Shown: positions 18,325-26,667, numbered from the stretch's first letter. The stretch is DNA of 64,000 nucleotides from Paenibacillus tianmuensis (GCF_900100345.1 NZ_FMTT01000013.1:1-64000); one strand, 5' to 3'. Numbers and translations: made by a program. Notes: a model not told the origin generated them from the sequence alone.

Positions 18325-18435
18325 GACTAACACCTCGATTAAAGACTTATTGAGTCTATAGTATCTTTGAATCAGGCGCGTGTCAAGTCGTGCTGATCCC
18401 TTTAACCTTCTTGACACAAAACACCGCTAGGTTAA

Positions 18436-19704
18436 TTACTCTGTAACTCCAAGTTTAATAATCCGTACCTTTTCTCCTGCAAGGACGCCGCGGCCTCCCG
18501 GTGGAATGATCATTAAACAGTCGGAATCCTTGATCGAAAGCATCACGCTGGACTGATCAGGTCCTGCCATTTTGACATATAGCTTGCCGTCTTCGATATA
18601 GCCTTTGGCCCGTACGAATCGATGATAGGCATTGACTTTCGTAAAATCCTCTCCTAAGAACGCGGTTGCTTCCGGCGGGAGAACGTCCTTCTTCCCCTGC
18701 ATGCCCCAGAGCACTGGACGAACGAACAACTCAAACCCTACAAAGCAGGCCCCCGGATTCCCGGAAAGCGCGAAGAGAAACTTGTCCTTCACCACGCCAA
18801 CTGTCGTGGGGCTGCCCGGCCGCATCATCACCTTGTTAAATAACGTCGTCCCTTCCCACGCATCAAAAATATCGACCATAATATCGTAATCGCCTACCGA
18901 GACCCCGCCTGTCGTAATGACACAATCCGCCATGGAAAGAGCGGCGGTTATTTGCTCCATGGCCTGATCCACATCGTCAGGGATGGATTCCATCAGGATC
19001 GGGGTACCGCCTGCCTCCCGAACTTGTGCTGCCAGCATATGCGTATTGCTGTTCCTGATTTTCCCAGGCTCCAGTGGCGAATGAACGCCCAACAATTCCG
19101 AGCCGGTTGCGAATATAGCTACTTTGGGGCGCTTAAATACGTTAACCGTTCCCACGCCAAAGGCAGCCAACACGGCAATCTCGCCTGCGTGTATTTTCCT
19201 CCCCTTTTCCAAGACAAGCTCGCCTTTAGCCAGTTCAAATCCGGTTAAGGTTATGTTTTGACCTTCCTTCTGTTCTTTTTTGATCGAGATGAACGTTTTT
19301 CCATCTTGCTCGAAGCATTCCGCAATCTCAAGCATGACGACCGCGTTTGCGCCATCAGGCACCATAGCACCCGTCATAATCCTCGATGCCGTATTCCCCG
19401 TTATGGCTTTCGTCGGCGTCGAGCCGCAAGGAATGCTCTCGATGACTTCCAGAACAACCGGAAGATCGGAAGATGCGCTGATTGTCGATTCCCATCGTAT
19501 GGCAAACCCGTCCATACCCGAACGGCAAAAATGCGGCATATGATCCGATGCGAATACATCCGCCGCCAATCTCCTGCCGAAAGCTTCCTCCAATGGGACG
19601 CGCTCGACGTCTCCCAGCCGAATATGATGCTGAATCCTCTTTTGTGCCACGTCAGGTTGAATGGCGTTCCTGCGAAAGCGATTTGAAAGCTGTAAACGTT
19701 CCAT
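18436..19704 (-). CDS. moeA: Molybdopterin molybdenumtransferase MoeA
   Basis: The 422-aa protein matches MoeA, which inserts molybdate into adenylated molybdopterin in the last step of Mo-cofactor synthesis. It shows the N-terminal domain with SGMDGFAIR, the MoCF/MogA-like domain with TTGGVSVGDYD and SGNPGACFVGFELF, and a C-terminal beta domain. The start is ATG 19704 with GGAGG 5 nt upstream; the TTG at 19716 is less likely. It lies downstream of the nitrate-reductase-like operon, whose molybdopterin subunit needs this cofactor, but a terminator separates the two, so it may have its own promoter. Confidence 0.95.
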   Translation of the reverse strand: MERLQLSNRFRRNAIQPDVAQKRIQHHIRLGDVERVPLEEAFGRRLAADVFASDHMPHFCRSGMDGFAIRWESTISASSDLPVVLEVIESIPCGSTPTKAITGNTASRIMTGAMVPDGANAVVMLEIAECFEQDGKTFISIKKEQKEGQNITLTGFELAKGELVLEKGRKIHAGEIAVLAAFGVGTVNVFKRPKVAIFATGSELLGVHSPLEPGKIRNSNTHMLAAQVREAGGTPILMESIPDDVDQAMEQITAALSMADCVITTGGVSVGDYDIMVDIFDAWEGTTLFNKVMMRPGSPTTVGVVKDKFLFALSGNPGACFVGFELFVRPVLWGMQGKKDVLPPEATAFLGEDFTKVNAYHRFVRAKGYIEDGKLYVKMAGPDQSSVMLSIKDSDCLMIIPPGGRGVLAGEKVRIIKLGVTE

Positions 19705-19776
19705 ACGATCCTCCAATTTGCGACATTCTCCTGGAAGCAGGCCGAAACGGATATACGCAAGTCACACCGTTTTATA

Positions 19777-19811
19777 AAAATGCGCTACCCGATGACATCA
19801 TCGAATAGCGC
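19777..19811 (-). terminator. Terminator of the nitrate-reductase-like operon
   Basis: The 14-nt arms (19782-19795 and 19798-19811) pair with two mismatches. On the minus strand the hairpin is followed by ATTTTTATAAAA, and it sits between the last operon gene and moeA. Confidence 0.7.
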
Positions 19812-19826
19812 GCGACTGTGCTCCTT

Positions 19827-20123
19827 TTAGACGCGTTCTTCAAAGCAGATATGATAACGCAGGTTAGCTTGAAGATCATGCGAAACAAAACAGTCTCTTG
19901 ATTGGCTGCGCTCCAGCTTGGTCAATGAATCGTCAAATAAAGGTACGGAAAGGAACTGATCGGCATTGAAGTAAAACTTCAGACAGGTCCGGTTATCCGT
20001 GAGCGCTGTCTTGAACAGGGTGAATGGCTTGGGCTGCGTTAGTTCTTCGCCCGAAAGATCTTCAATCCATACGGTGATCCGGCTTCCTTCATACTTGGAT
20101 AACATCGTTTCCCATTCCATCAT
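19827..20123 (-). CDS. Hypothetical protein, last gene of the nitrate-reductase-like operon
   Basis: This 98-aa soluble protein has no family I recognise. It starts four bases inside the previous gene (ATGA-type overlap at 20120-20123), which argues for translational coupling and a role tied to the complex. It contains WIEDLSGEELTQPKPFTLF and a short C-terminal beta-like segment. Co-location with a molybdoenzyme lacking any NarJ or other TorD-like chaperone makes an assembly role possible, but this is only inference. Confidence 0.65.
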   Translation of the reverse strand: MMEWETMLSKYEGSRITVWIEDLSGEELTQPKPFTLFKTALTDNRTCLKFYFNADQFLSVPLFDDSLTKLERSQSRDCFVSHDLQANLRYHICFEERV

Positions 20124-20470
20124 AAGACCCCGGCTTTGACGTTATTTTTGCCGCAATGGCTGCATTCCGCATGTTCCTTCACTTCGACCTGCAATCGGTA
20201 GCCCTGCAGCCAGTCCCAGAAATGATGCGCTGCCCGCTCCTCGAGATAGGCGAGAATGTCCTCGTCCTTCTCCCAAGCTCCTGTACCCGTAACCTCTGCA
20301 ATGACGTAATCCAGACCGTCGGCCTGCTTCTGCTCCAGGCTCCATTTCGCATGCTTCGGAAACAAGCTTTTCAACTGATCGTCAATGTTTTGCGCAAAAG
20401 GCTGTCTAGGAGCGTCCGCCACTTGTTCCCGAATAAAGCATAAATCCATGAAAAACTCGGACTTCCTCAT
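20120..20470 (-). CDS. Hypothetical protein with CxxC motif in the nitrate-reductase-like operon
   Basis: This 116-aa soluble protein is of unknown family. It is translationally coupled on both sides by 4-bp overlaps. The C-terminus carries AECSHCGKNN, one CxxC knuckle that could bind zinc or act in redox chemistry, and the N-terminal half is alpha-helical and charged. As with its downstream neighbour, an accessory or maturation role for the enzyme complex is plausible but not shown. Confidence 0.65.
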   Translation of the reverse strand: MRKSEFFMDLCFIREQVADAPRQPFAQNIDDQLKSLFPKHAKWSLEQKQADGLDYVIAEVTGTGAWEKDEDILAYLEERAAHHFWDWLQGYRLQVEVKEHAECSHCGKNNVKAGVL

Positions 20471-20655
20471 CTATTTTTCACTTCCTTCTTGTAAATAAAT
20501 AAGGCAATCGGAAACAGAAGGACGTTTAATGCGGCGAACAAGATCACAAGCTTATAGTTTTCAAAATAATAATGGTTGACCGTATACTGCGTGAAAATGA
20601 TATTGAGCAGCAACACGATACTCAGCAGGATGACGCCCCGATAGCTACGCTTCAT
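20467..20655 (-). CDS. Small two-helix membrane protein
   Basis: This 62-aa protein has two hydrophobic segments (about 8-25 and 33-54) joined by a short YFENYK linker, and a basic C-terminal tail. It overlaps the Rieske gene by 11 bp upstream and the next gene by 4 bp downstream. No known family is recognised; it could be a small structural subunit of the membrane complex. Confidence 0.7.
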   Translation of the reverse strand: MKRSYRGVILLSIVLLLNIIFTQYTVNHYYFENYKLVILFAALNVLLFPIALFIYKKEVKNR

Positions 20656-21202
20656 ACCGCTTCACTCCCGTTGCATAAATTGTCGGCCCTTCGACGCTAA
20701 CCATAATTTCCGGCAGCGGCCTTCTTGGAGGTCCTCCTGTCGGAGCGCCCGATTTGGGGTCAAAAAAACCGTGATGGCAAGGACAAACCATTTTTTTCTC
20801 CTCGCCGTTCCAAAAGACGGGGCATTTCAGATGAGTGCATTCATTTTGATACGCCTTGTATTCATGCTCGCCCAAGCGGATCAACAACGCCGAATCGTGC
20901 TCCTCCGGATAAGCAAACTCGACCGCCTCCCCCACGTTCAACGCTTGAACATCGGCGATTTTCTTTTTGGGATGGCTTTTTTGGCCGAGCCCCGCAAGCT
21001 CTTTGGCCGCCAGTCCGCCCCAGGGCAGCGTGGAAATGGCAAACACCCCTGCCGCCCCCACCATCGTCTTCATAAAGCCGCGCCGGTCCAGCGTTCGCTC
21101 ATGATTTTTATGAATGTTATGCGTATAATTGTCTTCGCTATACGGAACCTTGTTGTTCTTCTCTTGATCCATGCGGTCCACCCGCTTTCTAATAATGGTC
21201 AC
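20645..21202 (-). CDS. Tat-exported Rieske 2Fe-2S protein
   Basis: The 185-aa protein has a twin-arginine signal RRGFMK at 40-45 followed by a hydrophobic stretch, so it is exported folded and anchored on the outer face of the membrane. The Rieske motifs are CTHLKC (122-127) and CPCHHG (140-145). The ligands are Cys122, His124, Cys140 and His143, with Cys127 and Cys142 forming the disulfide typical of bc1-type, high-potential centres. It should carry electrons between quinol or cytochrome and the operon's complex. GTG 21202 is the longest start, with AAAGGA very close; ATG 21172 is an alternative with a weaker site. Confidence 0.9.
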   Translation of the reverse strand: MTIIRKRVDRMDQEKNNKVPYSEDNYTHNIHKNHERTLDRRGFMKTMVGAAGVFAISTLPWGGLAAKELAGLGQKSHPKKKIADVQALNVGEAVEFAYPEEHDSALLIRLGEHEYKAYQNECTHLKCPVFWNGEEKKMVCPCHHGFFDPKSGAPTGGPPRRPLPEIMVSVEGPTIYATGVKRYEA

Positions 21203-21220
21203 ATTCCTTTATCAGACGAT

Positions 21221-21784
21221 TCAGAACAGCTTCTGCTTTCCTTGGATAATACCGGGAAGGCTGATCTTGACATGAGTCTCCCCTTCCAGAGGCTCGAACG
21301 GCTGCTTGCTGGCGAGCCATTTGCCCAATCGGTGCTGCTCCCGCTTCTCGGCCAGCTCGTTCTCGTCGATCCACTGCAGCGTATTGGTCGGGCAAACGGA
21401 TGCGCACATCGGCGGGATGCCATCCTTCGTACGGTCGTAACAAAGATCGCATTTATACATCAGGTTCTGTTCTTCATCGAATTTCGGAATCCCGTAAGGA
21501 CAGGCGATCGTACAGTTTTGACATCCGATGCATTTCTCGACGAGAGCGGACAGCACCGCTCCTTCTTCCGTGATCTGAATGGCTTGCGCCGGACAGCTTC
21601 TGGCGCATGCCGGGTTAACGCAGTGCAGGCACATCAACGGAATCGTCTGCCGGTCCACAAGCGGATTGACATCATAGACGTAATTGCGGTTCCGTTCGTC
21701 GTGACCGCCGCATTGCGTACAAGCGGCAAGACAGCTTCGGCAGCCGATGCAGTTGTCCATTTCGATATACAGTATTTTTTTCAC
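21221..21784 (-). CDS. Four-cluster 4Fe-4S ferredoxin subunit (NrfC/DmsB type)
   Basis: The 187-aa protein has four cysteine groups: CIGCRSCLAAC near residue 12, CLHCVNPACARSC, CIGCQNCTIAC and CDLCYDRTKDG followed by CASVC. That is the pattern of the electron-transfer subunit of molybdopterin oxidoreductases such as DmsB, PhsB and NrfC. It relays electrons between the catalytic subunit and a membrane partner. There is no signal peptide, so it stays in the cytoplasm. It overlaps the catalytic gene by 4 bp. Confidence 0.95.
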   Translation of the reverse strand: MKKILYIEMDNCIGCRSCLAACTQCGGHDERNRNYVYDVNPLVDRQTIPLMCLHCVNPACARSCPAQAIQITEEGAVLSALVEKCIGCQNCTIACPYGIPKFDEEQNLMYKCDLCYDRTKDGIPPMCASVCPTNTLQWIDENELAEKREQHRLGKWLASKQPFEPLEGETHVKISLPGIIQGKQKLF

Positions 21785-23958
21785 AGCAGTGCCCCCTTCG
21801 TCCCATCCGCCAGCTTCTCAATCTGGGCCGCGCAAACTTTAAACTCCGGCATTCGCGACATCGGGTCCAACGCAGCGATGGTCAGCAGATTGATCGACTG
21901 CTCATGTCCGAAATGATAAGGGACAAACACGGTATCTTTACGTATAGCTTCAATGATCTTCACTTTAAAGTACGCTTCGCCGCGGCGAGTAAACAAACGG
22001 ACGGTTTCTTCGTGCTCGATACCATACAGCTTGGCCGTTTCCGGGTGAACTTCGACGAACGGCTCCGGGCACATATCCCGCAAAAAAGGGATTCTTCGCG
22101 TCTGGTTTCCGGATAAGTAATGGTAGACGACCCTGCCGGTTGTCAGCCTGAGCGGATACTGTTCACACGGCTCTTCCGCAGGCGGCCGGTAAGGAAGCGC
22201 GCATATTTTCGCTTTGCCGTCCGGATGATAAAACTTCTTATCCAAAAACATATAGGGAGTTCCTTGATCCTGCTCGTCTCGGCAGGGCCAGAATATACCG
22301 TTTTGCTTCTCGATTTTATCCCACGTCGCTCCGTAGTAATCCGCATATCCGCCTTTGGACGCAAGCCTGAATTCCTCCGCGACTTTGCTGGCCGTCGTCA
22401 GATGACGGAAATATTGGCCTCGGCCGAGACGCTCGGCCAGCTCCACCTGAATCAGCCAATCCGGCTTCGACTCGCCAAGCGGCTCCTGAGCCTTATTGAT
22501 CTTGATGATCCGACCTTCCAGGTTGGTCACGGTGCCCTCGTCCTCCGACCACGTCACGGAGGGAAGGACGACATCGGCAAATTCCGCCGATTCGGATAAG
22601 AACATATCGCAGCAAACCATGAAATCCAGGCTTTTCAGCGCGGAACGGACGAAGTTTAGATTCGGCGCGGAAACCGCAGGGTTGGAGCATAACAAATATA
22701 AGCCGCGTAACGTTTTATCGGTCATCAATTCGAACATCTCATAAGCTGACACGCCGGCCTGCGGCATCTCCTCCGGCGCAATTCCCCAGACGCTGCACAC
22801 TTCCTGCACGTGCTTCGGATTGGTGATTTTGCGGTAGCCCGGAAGCGCATCCGCTTTCTGCCCGTGCTCCCGGCCGCCCTGGCCGTTTCCTTGGCCTGTA
22901 AACGTGGCTACTCCGGATTTGGGCCGGCCGATTTTGCCGGTAACCAGGCACATATTCGTATAGGCCGATACGTTGTCCGTTCCTTTATGCTGCTGCTCGA
23001 TCCCGCGCGCGAACATGACGATGGCATTCGGCGCTTTGCCGTAGATTTCTGCGGCGCGGATCAATTTCTCCGGCGCCACGCCCGTAATTTCGCTCGTATA
23101 CTCCGGGGTAAACGTCTTCACGACTTCCATCGTTTCTTCGAAACCGTTCGTATGCTCGCGAATAAACGCTTCATCCGCATAGCCTTGCTGAATCAGCAGA
23201 TTCACCATGCAGTTCGCCAGCGCCAGATCGGTGCCGGGCTTGAGATCGAGATGGACGTCGGCCCGTCTCGCAATCGGGGTTTCCCGCGGGTCTACGACAA
23301 TCAGATACCCTCCACGATTTTGCACCTCCCACACCCGGAACATCGAGGTCGGATGGCAGTCGGCCGTATTGCTTCCGGCAATAAACAAGCAATCCGTCTG
23401 GTGAACATCCGTCCATGGCAGCGTAGATCCACGATCCACCCCAAGGCTGCGCATGAATCCGGCTGCCGCGCTGGACATACAGAATCTTCCGTTGTAATCG
23501 ATGTAGCGCGTCTGCAGGGCGACGCGGGCAAATTTGCCGGTCAGGTAACATTTTTCATTCGTCATGGACACGCCACTGAACACGGACAACGAATCTTTGC
23601 CGTAGTTGTTCTGCAGTTCCTTGAACTTCCGCGCGATCAAGTCGTAGGCTTCGTCCCACGACGCTTCACGGAAGCCTTCCTTCGTTCCTTTCTTCGAAGC
23701 GTCATCCCGGATCAACGGCCGGAGCAGCCGGTCGTCATGATTCGTTTGCTGGTAAGCGGTGACGCCTTTCGGGCACATTTTACCCAGATTCACCGGAAAA
23801 TCGTACCTTGGCTCTACGCCGATAATCTTGTTGCTATCCGTATCCACCCTCAGATGCATGCCGCACTGCATGCCGCAGTAAGAACAGTGGGTCGGAACCA
23901 GCTTTTCCTTCGGATGATGCTTATTCTCAATCTCGCGGTAAAATTTATCCTTTTGCAT
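21781..23958 (-). CDS. Molybdopterin oxidoreductase, nitrate-reductase-like catalytic subunit
   Basis: The 725-aa catalytic subunit of the DMSO-reductase family has an N-terminal 4Fe-4S site with Cys25, Cys28, Cys32 and Cys62. The segment YNGRFCMSSAA places a cysteine (Cys160) as the likely molybdenum ligand, as in NasA/NapA-type nitrate reductases and unlike NarG (Asp). GQGNGQGGREHGQKAD and HYLSGNQTRR match the cofactor-binding regions of assimilatory-type enzymes. No Tat signal is present, so it acts in the cytoplasm. The start ATG 23958 follows AGGAGG and overlaps the cytochrome gene by 14 bp. Nitrate is the most likely substrate given NarK, FNR boxes and Ric nearby; other oxoanions cannot be excluded. 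Confidence 0.9.
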   Translation of the reverse strand: MQKDKFYREIENKHHPKEKLVPTHCSYCGMQCGMHLRVDTDSNKIIGVEPRYDFPVNLGKMCPKGVTAYQQTNHDDRLLRPLIRDDASKKGTKEGFREASWDEAYDLIARKFKELQNNYGKDSLSVFSGVSMTNEKCYLTGKFARVALQTRYIDYNGRFCMSSAAAGFMRSLGVDRGSTLPWTDVHQTDCLFIAGSNTADCHPTSMFRVWEVQNRGGYLIVVDPRETPIARRADVHLDLKPGTDLALANCMVNLLIQQGYADEAFIREHTNGFEETMEVVKTFTPEYTSEITGVAPEKLIRAAEIYGKAPNAIVMFARGIEQQHKGTDNVSAYTNMCLVTGKIGRPKSGVATFTGQGNGQGGREHGQKADALPGYRKITNPKHVQEVCSVWGIAPEEMPQAGVSAYEMFELMTDKTLRGLYLLCSNPAVSAPNLNFVRSALKSLDFMVCCDMFLSESAEFADVVLPSVTWSEDEGTVTNLEGRIIKINKAQEPLGESKPDWLIQVELAERLGRGQYFRHLTTASKVAEEFRLASKGGYADYYGATWDKIEKQNGIFWPCRDEQDQGTPYMFLDKKFYHPDGKAKICALPYRPPAEEPCEQYPLRLTTGRVVYHYLSGNQTRRIPFLRDMCPEPFVEVHPETAKLYGIEHEETVRLFTRRGEAYFKVKIIEAIRKDTVFVPYHFGHEQSINLLTIAALDPMSRMPEFKVCAAQIEKLADGTKGALL

Positions 23959-24985
23959 TCTGGTTCGCCTCCTTGACCTTGATTTCGTGGGTTGGGACAC
24001 CCGCAAACCGCGACATGCGATACTTCCGCCGGCAAGGCAGGCACAGCTCGGCCAGGTGAAAGCCTTCGTCCATCTTGAATTCGACGCCGCTTTGCTTCAA
24101 CACTTCGATAACATCGTTCGATTGCTCGACCGAAACAAATCCGGTGCTGCACACTTTACAGGCTTTCATTTCCTTCTCCCCATAATGCTCCCGGTAATTT
24201 CGGGCGAGCACGCTCACCGGCCGGAACGGAATATGTGCCAGTTTACCAAAAGGAAGGTAAATTAACGTAATAATAACGGACCATTGATGAATCAGCGTAA
24301 TGACCGGATGGCCCCAGCCGTGCAGGAACATATTCGATCCTGTAAGCATCAATCCCGTAATGCTGATAAACAGGAGCAGGTACAAGGGGAGAAAATCGTA
24401 TACAAAGGTTTGCTCCGCTCTTGCCTGCATGTTTTTGATACGCCGGTACAGCGCCATACAGACGCCGGCGATGACCATAAAGGCAGTAATGTTTAGTGCA
24501 TTGTAAAACAAGAAGGCAATCCAGCCGTCCGCTTTGACCCGCATGATGTCGATGCCGAAGCCGACAACCGTGTAGGTTCCGTTATTCTCCATCGTAAAGT
24601 ACATCCATCCGAATACGAGCGGAAACGTAACCAGACAGGCGAGAACACAGCCCCACCCCAGCAAAATGTGCTGGGTCCAGCGGTAAATACCGCGGTTCCA
24701 TATAAACTTGTAGGTGGCCAAATGCTCAACGGTTGTTTGCGGCGTGCTTCTGCGAAACAGCAGCCGAAGGCCTTTCTTTATGATGACCTTCGTCGGCGGG
24801 CGCTCGGCCCAGGCGATAAACCGGTAGAAAAAGCCTCCGATAAAAACGACCGTACCGACCATGTACCCGTATAAAGCCAAGTCGATATGAGTAAAAAAAC
24901 GGGACCCGATATACATCAGAATGATGAGACAAACAACCGTAAAAAAGAACATCTTAGCAAATTTGGATGCAAACGCCCGGTCCAT
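23945..24985 (-). CDS. NarI/DsrM-like b-type cytochrome membrane subunit with C-terminal CxxC pairs
   Basis: The 346-aa protein has about five or six transmembrane helices. Histidines in WTQHILLGW and in the helices from FLHGWGHP to LIHQW are possible heme b ligands, as in NarI and DsrM subunits that oxidise menaquinol. After the last helix a cytoplasmic tail holds CKVC and, 38 residues on, CLPC, which look like a zinc-ribbon or rubredoxin-like knob not found in NarI. It is the first gene of the operon; ATG 24985 follows GGAGGTC. An FNR-like box precedes it. Its role as quinol-oxidising anchor is inferred from these features. Confidence 0.82.
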   Translation of the reverse strand: MDRAFASKFAKMFFFTVVCLIILMYIGSRFFTHIDLALYGYMVGTVVFIGGFFYRFIAWAERPPTKVIIKKGLRLLFRRSTPQTTVEHLATYKFIWNRGIYRWTQHILLGWGCVLACLVTFPLVFGWMYFTMENNGTYTVVGFGIDIMRVKADGWIAFLFYNALNITAFMVIAGVCMALYRRIKNMQARAEQTFVYDFLPLYLLLFISITGLMLTGSNMFLHGWGHPVITLIHQWSVIITLIYLPFGKLAHIPFRPVSVLARNYREHYGEKEMKACKVCSTGFVSVEQSNDVIEVLKQSGVEFKMDEGFHLAELCLPCRRKYRMSRFAGVPTHEIKVKEANQNAKG

Positions 24986-25020
24986 GTTTTGACCTCCATA
25001 ATTCGTTTTTGGTCACTTTC

Positions 25021-25064
25021 ATTAAAGCATTGCCCTCACTCTATTGACTGTGACGGAAGTCACA
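25021..25064 (-). promoter_or_regulatory. FNR-type box and -10 element for the nitrate-reductase-like operon
   Basis: A perfect TGTGA-N6-TCACA palindrome occupies 25049-25064. Read on the minus strand, a TTTAAT -10 element (25021-25026) lies 33 bp from the palindrome centre, which puts the box near -41.5 from the expected start site, the classical activating position for FNR/CRP proteins. It is 64 bp upstream of the first gene. Confidence 0.8.
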
Positions 25065-25104
25065 AGTCCGACCCGAGAAGGGGATTTTATTCAAAAAACA
25101 TTCA

Positions 25105-26187
25105 TCACTCCGCGGCAAGGGCTTTGGGTACATAAGCGCAGTAAGGATCGCTTTCCAGATAATCTCCGGTCACGGCATAGGCTCTCGCCCTCGAACCTCC
25201 GCACAATGCCTTGAATTCACAAACCCCGCATTTGCCCTTTAACCGCGATTTGTCGCGCAATGCGGTCATGACCGGAGAGCTGCGATAAATTTCCGTTAGC
25301 GGCCGCTCCCGGACATTGCCGCATACGACAGGCAAAAATCCGCTTGGGTAAACATCCCCGGTATGGCTGATAAACACAAACCCGTCTCCGTCATTTACCC
25401 CCTTTGGCGCGCGTCCGAGAAGATCCGGGCGTTTCGCAACATGCCCGCCTAAACGCTGCTTCTCCTGCAGGAGAACCCGCCGGAAATGCGGCGCTTCCGT
25501 TGCTTTTACGCCATACTGCATCTTTTGCTGAATCTGACACAGCCACTTCATCACTTCTTCGTGCTGCTCCGGGGTGATGATATCTTTCACCATCCCGCGT
25601 CCGGTGGGCACAAGGAAAAATACGCTCCACAGCACGGCTCCCATCTCCCTGACCTTGTCCGCGATCGCTTCCAGATCATGAAGATTGTATTGAGATACAG
25701 TCGTATTCACCTGAACCGGGATTTGCAGTTCCTTTAAGTATTCGATCCCTCTCATGGTCAGATCATAAGAACCCTTCGTTCCGCGAAAATGGTCATGAAT
25801 CTCCGCACAGGAGCCGTCGAGACTGAACGCCCACCGCGACAGCCCGACTTCCTTCGCCTTCCGGACCGCTTCGCGCGTCACCTTCGGTGTGGCGCTAGGC
25901 GTCATGGAGACGGGAAGACCTTTCTCTTCGATCGCATAGCGGGTAAGCTCGAACAGATCGGGACGCATTAACGGATCTCCGCCGGTAAAAACGAATAGCG
26001 GATGATCCATCTTGGCGATCTCGTCGATGAGCTGCTTCCCCTCTTCAAAAGACAGCTGTCCAGGGTCCGCTCCATACTGTGCCTCCGCGCGGCAGTGCAG
26101 ACATTTCAAAGCGCAGGCCCGGGTGACTTCCCATATGACGATGAACGGGTTCTCGCTGTAATTCCTTTCTTGGATAAGGGGCTTCAA
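25105..26187 (-). CDS. Radical SAM/SPASM protein (TIGR04053-like)
   Basis: The 360-aa enzyme has the radical SAM cluster motif CALKCLHC near residue 26 (CxxxCxxC), the GGDPLMRPD segment that follows it, and a C-terminal SPASM-type region (CGVCEFKALCGGSRARAYA) for further Fe-S clusters. It resembles the TIGR04053 family, related to heme-modifying enzymes such as AhbD and NirJ, but no other heme d1 genes are here and its reaction is unknown. The start is TTG 26187 behind AGGAGGG. It lies on the same strand as the nitrate-reductase-like operon but upstream of its FNR-type promoter, so it is a separate unit. Confidence 0.88.
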   Translation of the reverse strand: MKPLIQERNYSENPFIVIWEVTRACALKCLHCRAEAQYGADPGQLSFEEGKQLIDEIAKMDHPLFVFTGGDPLMRPDLFELTRYAIEEKGLPVSMTPSATPKVTREAVRKAKEVGLSRWAFSLDGSCAEIHDHFRGTKGSYDLTMRGIEYLKELQIPVQVNTTVSQYNLHDLEAIADKVREMGAVLWSVFFLVPTGRGMVKDIITPEQHEEVMKWLCQIQQKMQYGVKATEAPHFRRVLLQEKQRLGGHVAKRPDLLGRAPKGVNDGDGFVFISHTGDVYPSGFLPVVCGNVRERPLTEIYRSSPVMTALRDKSRLKGKCGVCEFKALCGGSRARAYAVTGDYLESDPYCAYVPKALAAE

Positions 26188-26290
26188 TAAAATCCCTCCT
26201 TTTCATTTGCAATCTGGAGAGAAAGCATGAATATTTTTATTGATCCGAAGCATCCTATTTGTTGACATATTGTGACTCAGGAGGTTTCCC

Positions 26291-26656
26291 ATGGAAACGA
26301 CGAAAAGCCTTTACGAGAAAATTGGCGGAGAACAGGCCATTTCCAAAGTCGTCGATTATTTTTATAAGCTTGTATTGGCGGATGATACGGTGAACGAGTT
26401 TTTTAAGAACACCGATATGGAAAAACAACGGCGCCACCAGACCAAATTTATCAGTTTTGCGTTAGGGGGGCCGAACCAATACTCGGGAAAAACCATGGCC
26501 AAAGCTCATGAAGGCATGAACCTGCAACCGGTTCACTTTAACGCCATCGTTAAGCATCTGCATGATTCACTTGCACATTTCGGCGTCAGCGAGCCGGAAA
26601 TCGAGCAAGCCTTATCTCATGTTGCCGAAGTAAAAGACGATGTGCTGTATAAATAG
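26291..26656 (+). CDS. Truncated hemoglobin, group I
   Basis: The 121-aa protein matches group I truncated hemoglobins (GlbN). It has LYEKIGGEQAISKVVDYFY at the start, Phe/Tyr pocket residues, the LGGPNQYSGKTMAKAHEG segment and the proximal-histidine helix HFNAIVKHL. Such globins bind O2 and NO and often detoxify NO, fitting a site between a nitrate-reductase-like operon and a nitrate/nitrite transporter. The start is ATG 26291 with AGGAGG. It is divergent from the radical SAM gene; no clear FNR box was found in its own promoter. Confidence 0.95.
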   Translation: METTKSLYEKIGGEQAISKVVDYFYKLVLADDTVNEFFKNTDMEKQRRHQTKFISFALGGPNQYSGKTMAKAHEGMNLQPVHFNAIVKHLHDSLAHFGVSEPEIEQALSHVAEVKDDVLYK

Positions 26657-26667
26657 GGAATGACAAG

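Noticed and set aside
20771-21916. 381-aa open frame on the plus strand
   Set aside because: It is antisense to the Rieske and ferredoxin genes, which have unmistakable cysteine motifs.
22810-23976. 388-aa open frame on the plus strand
   Set aside because: It is antisense to the molybdopterin subunit gene, has no family resemblance and no ribosome binding site; GC-rich third positions of the real gene keep it open.
21781-24985. Canonical NarGHI nitrate reductase
   Set aside because: The catalytic subunit has a Cys rather than Asp Mo ligand region and is far shorter than NarG, and NarJ is absent.
25105-26187. Heme d1 enzyme NirJ
   Set aside because: The radical SAM and SPASM motifs allow it, but no other heme d1 or cytochrome cd1 gene is present, so only the broad family is given.
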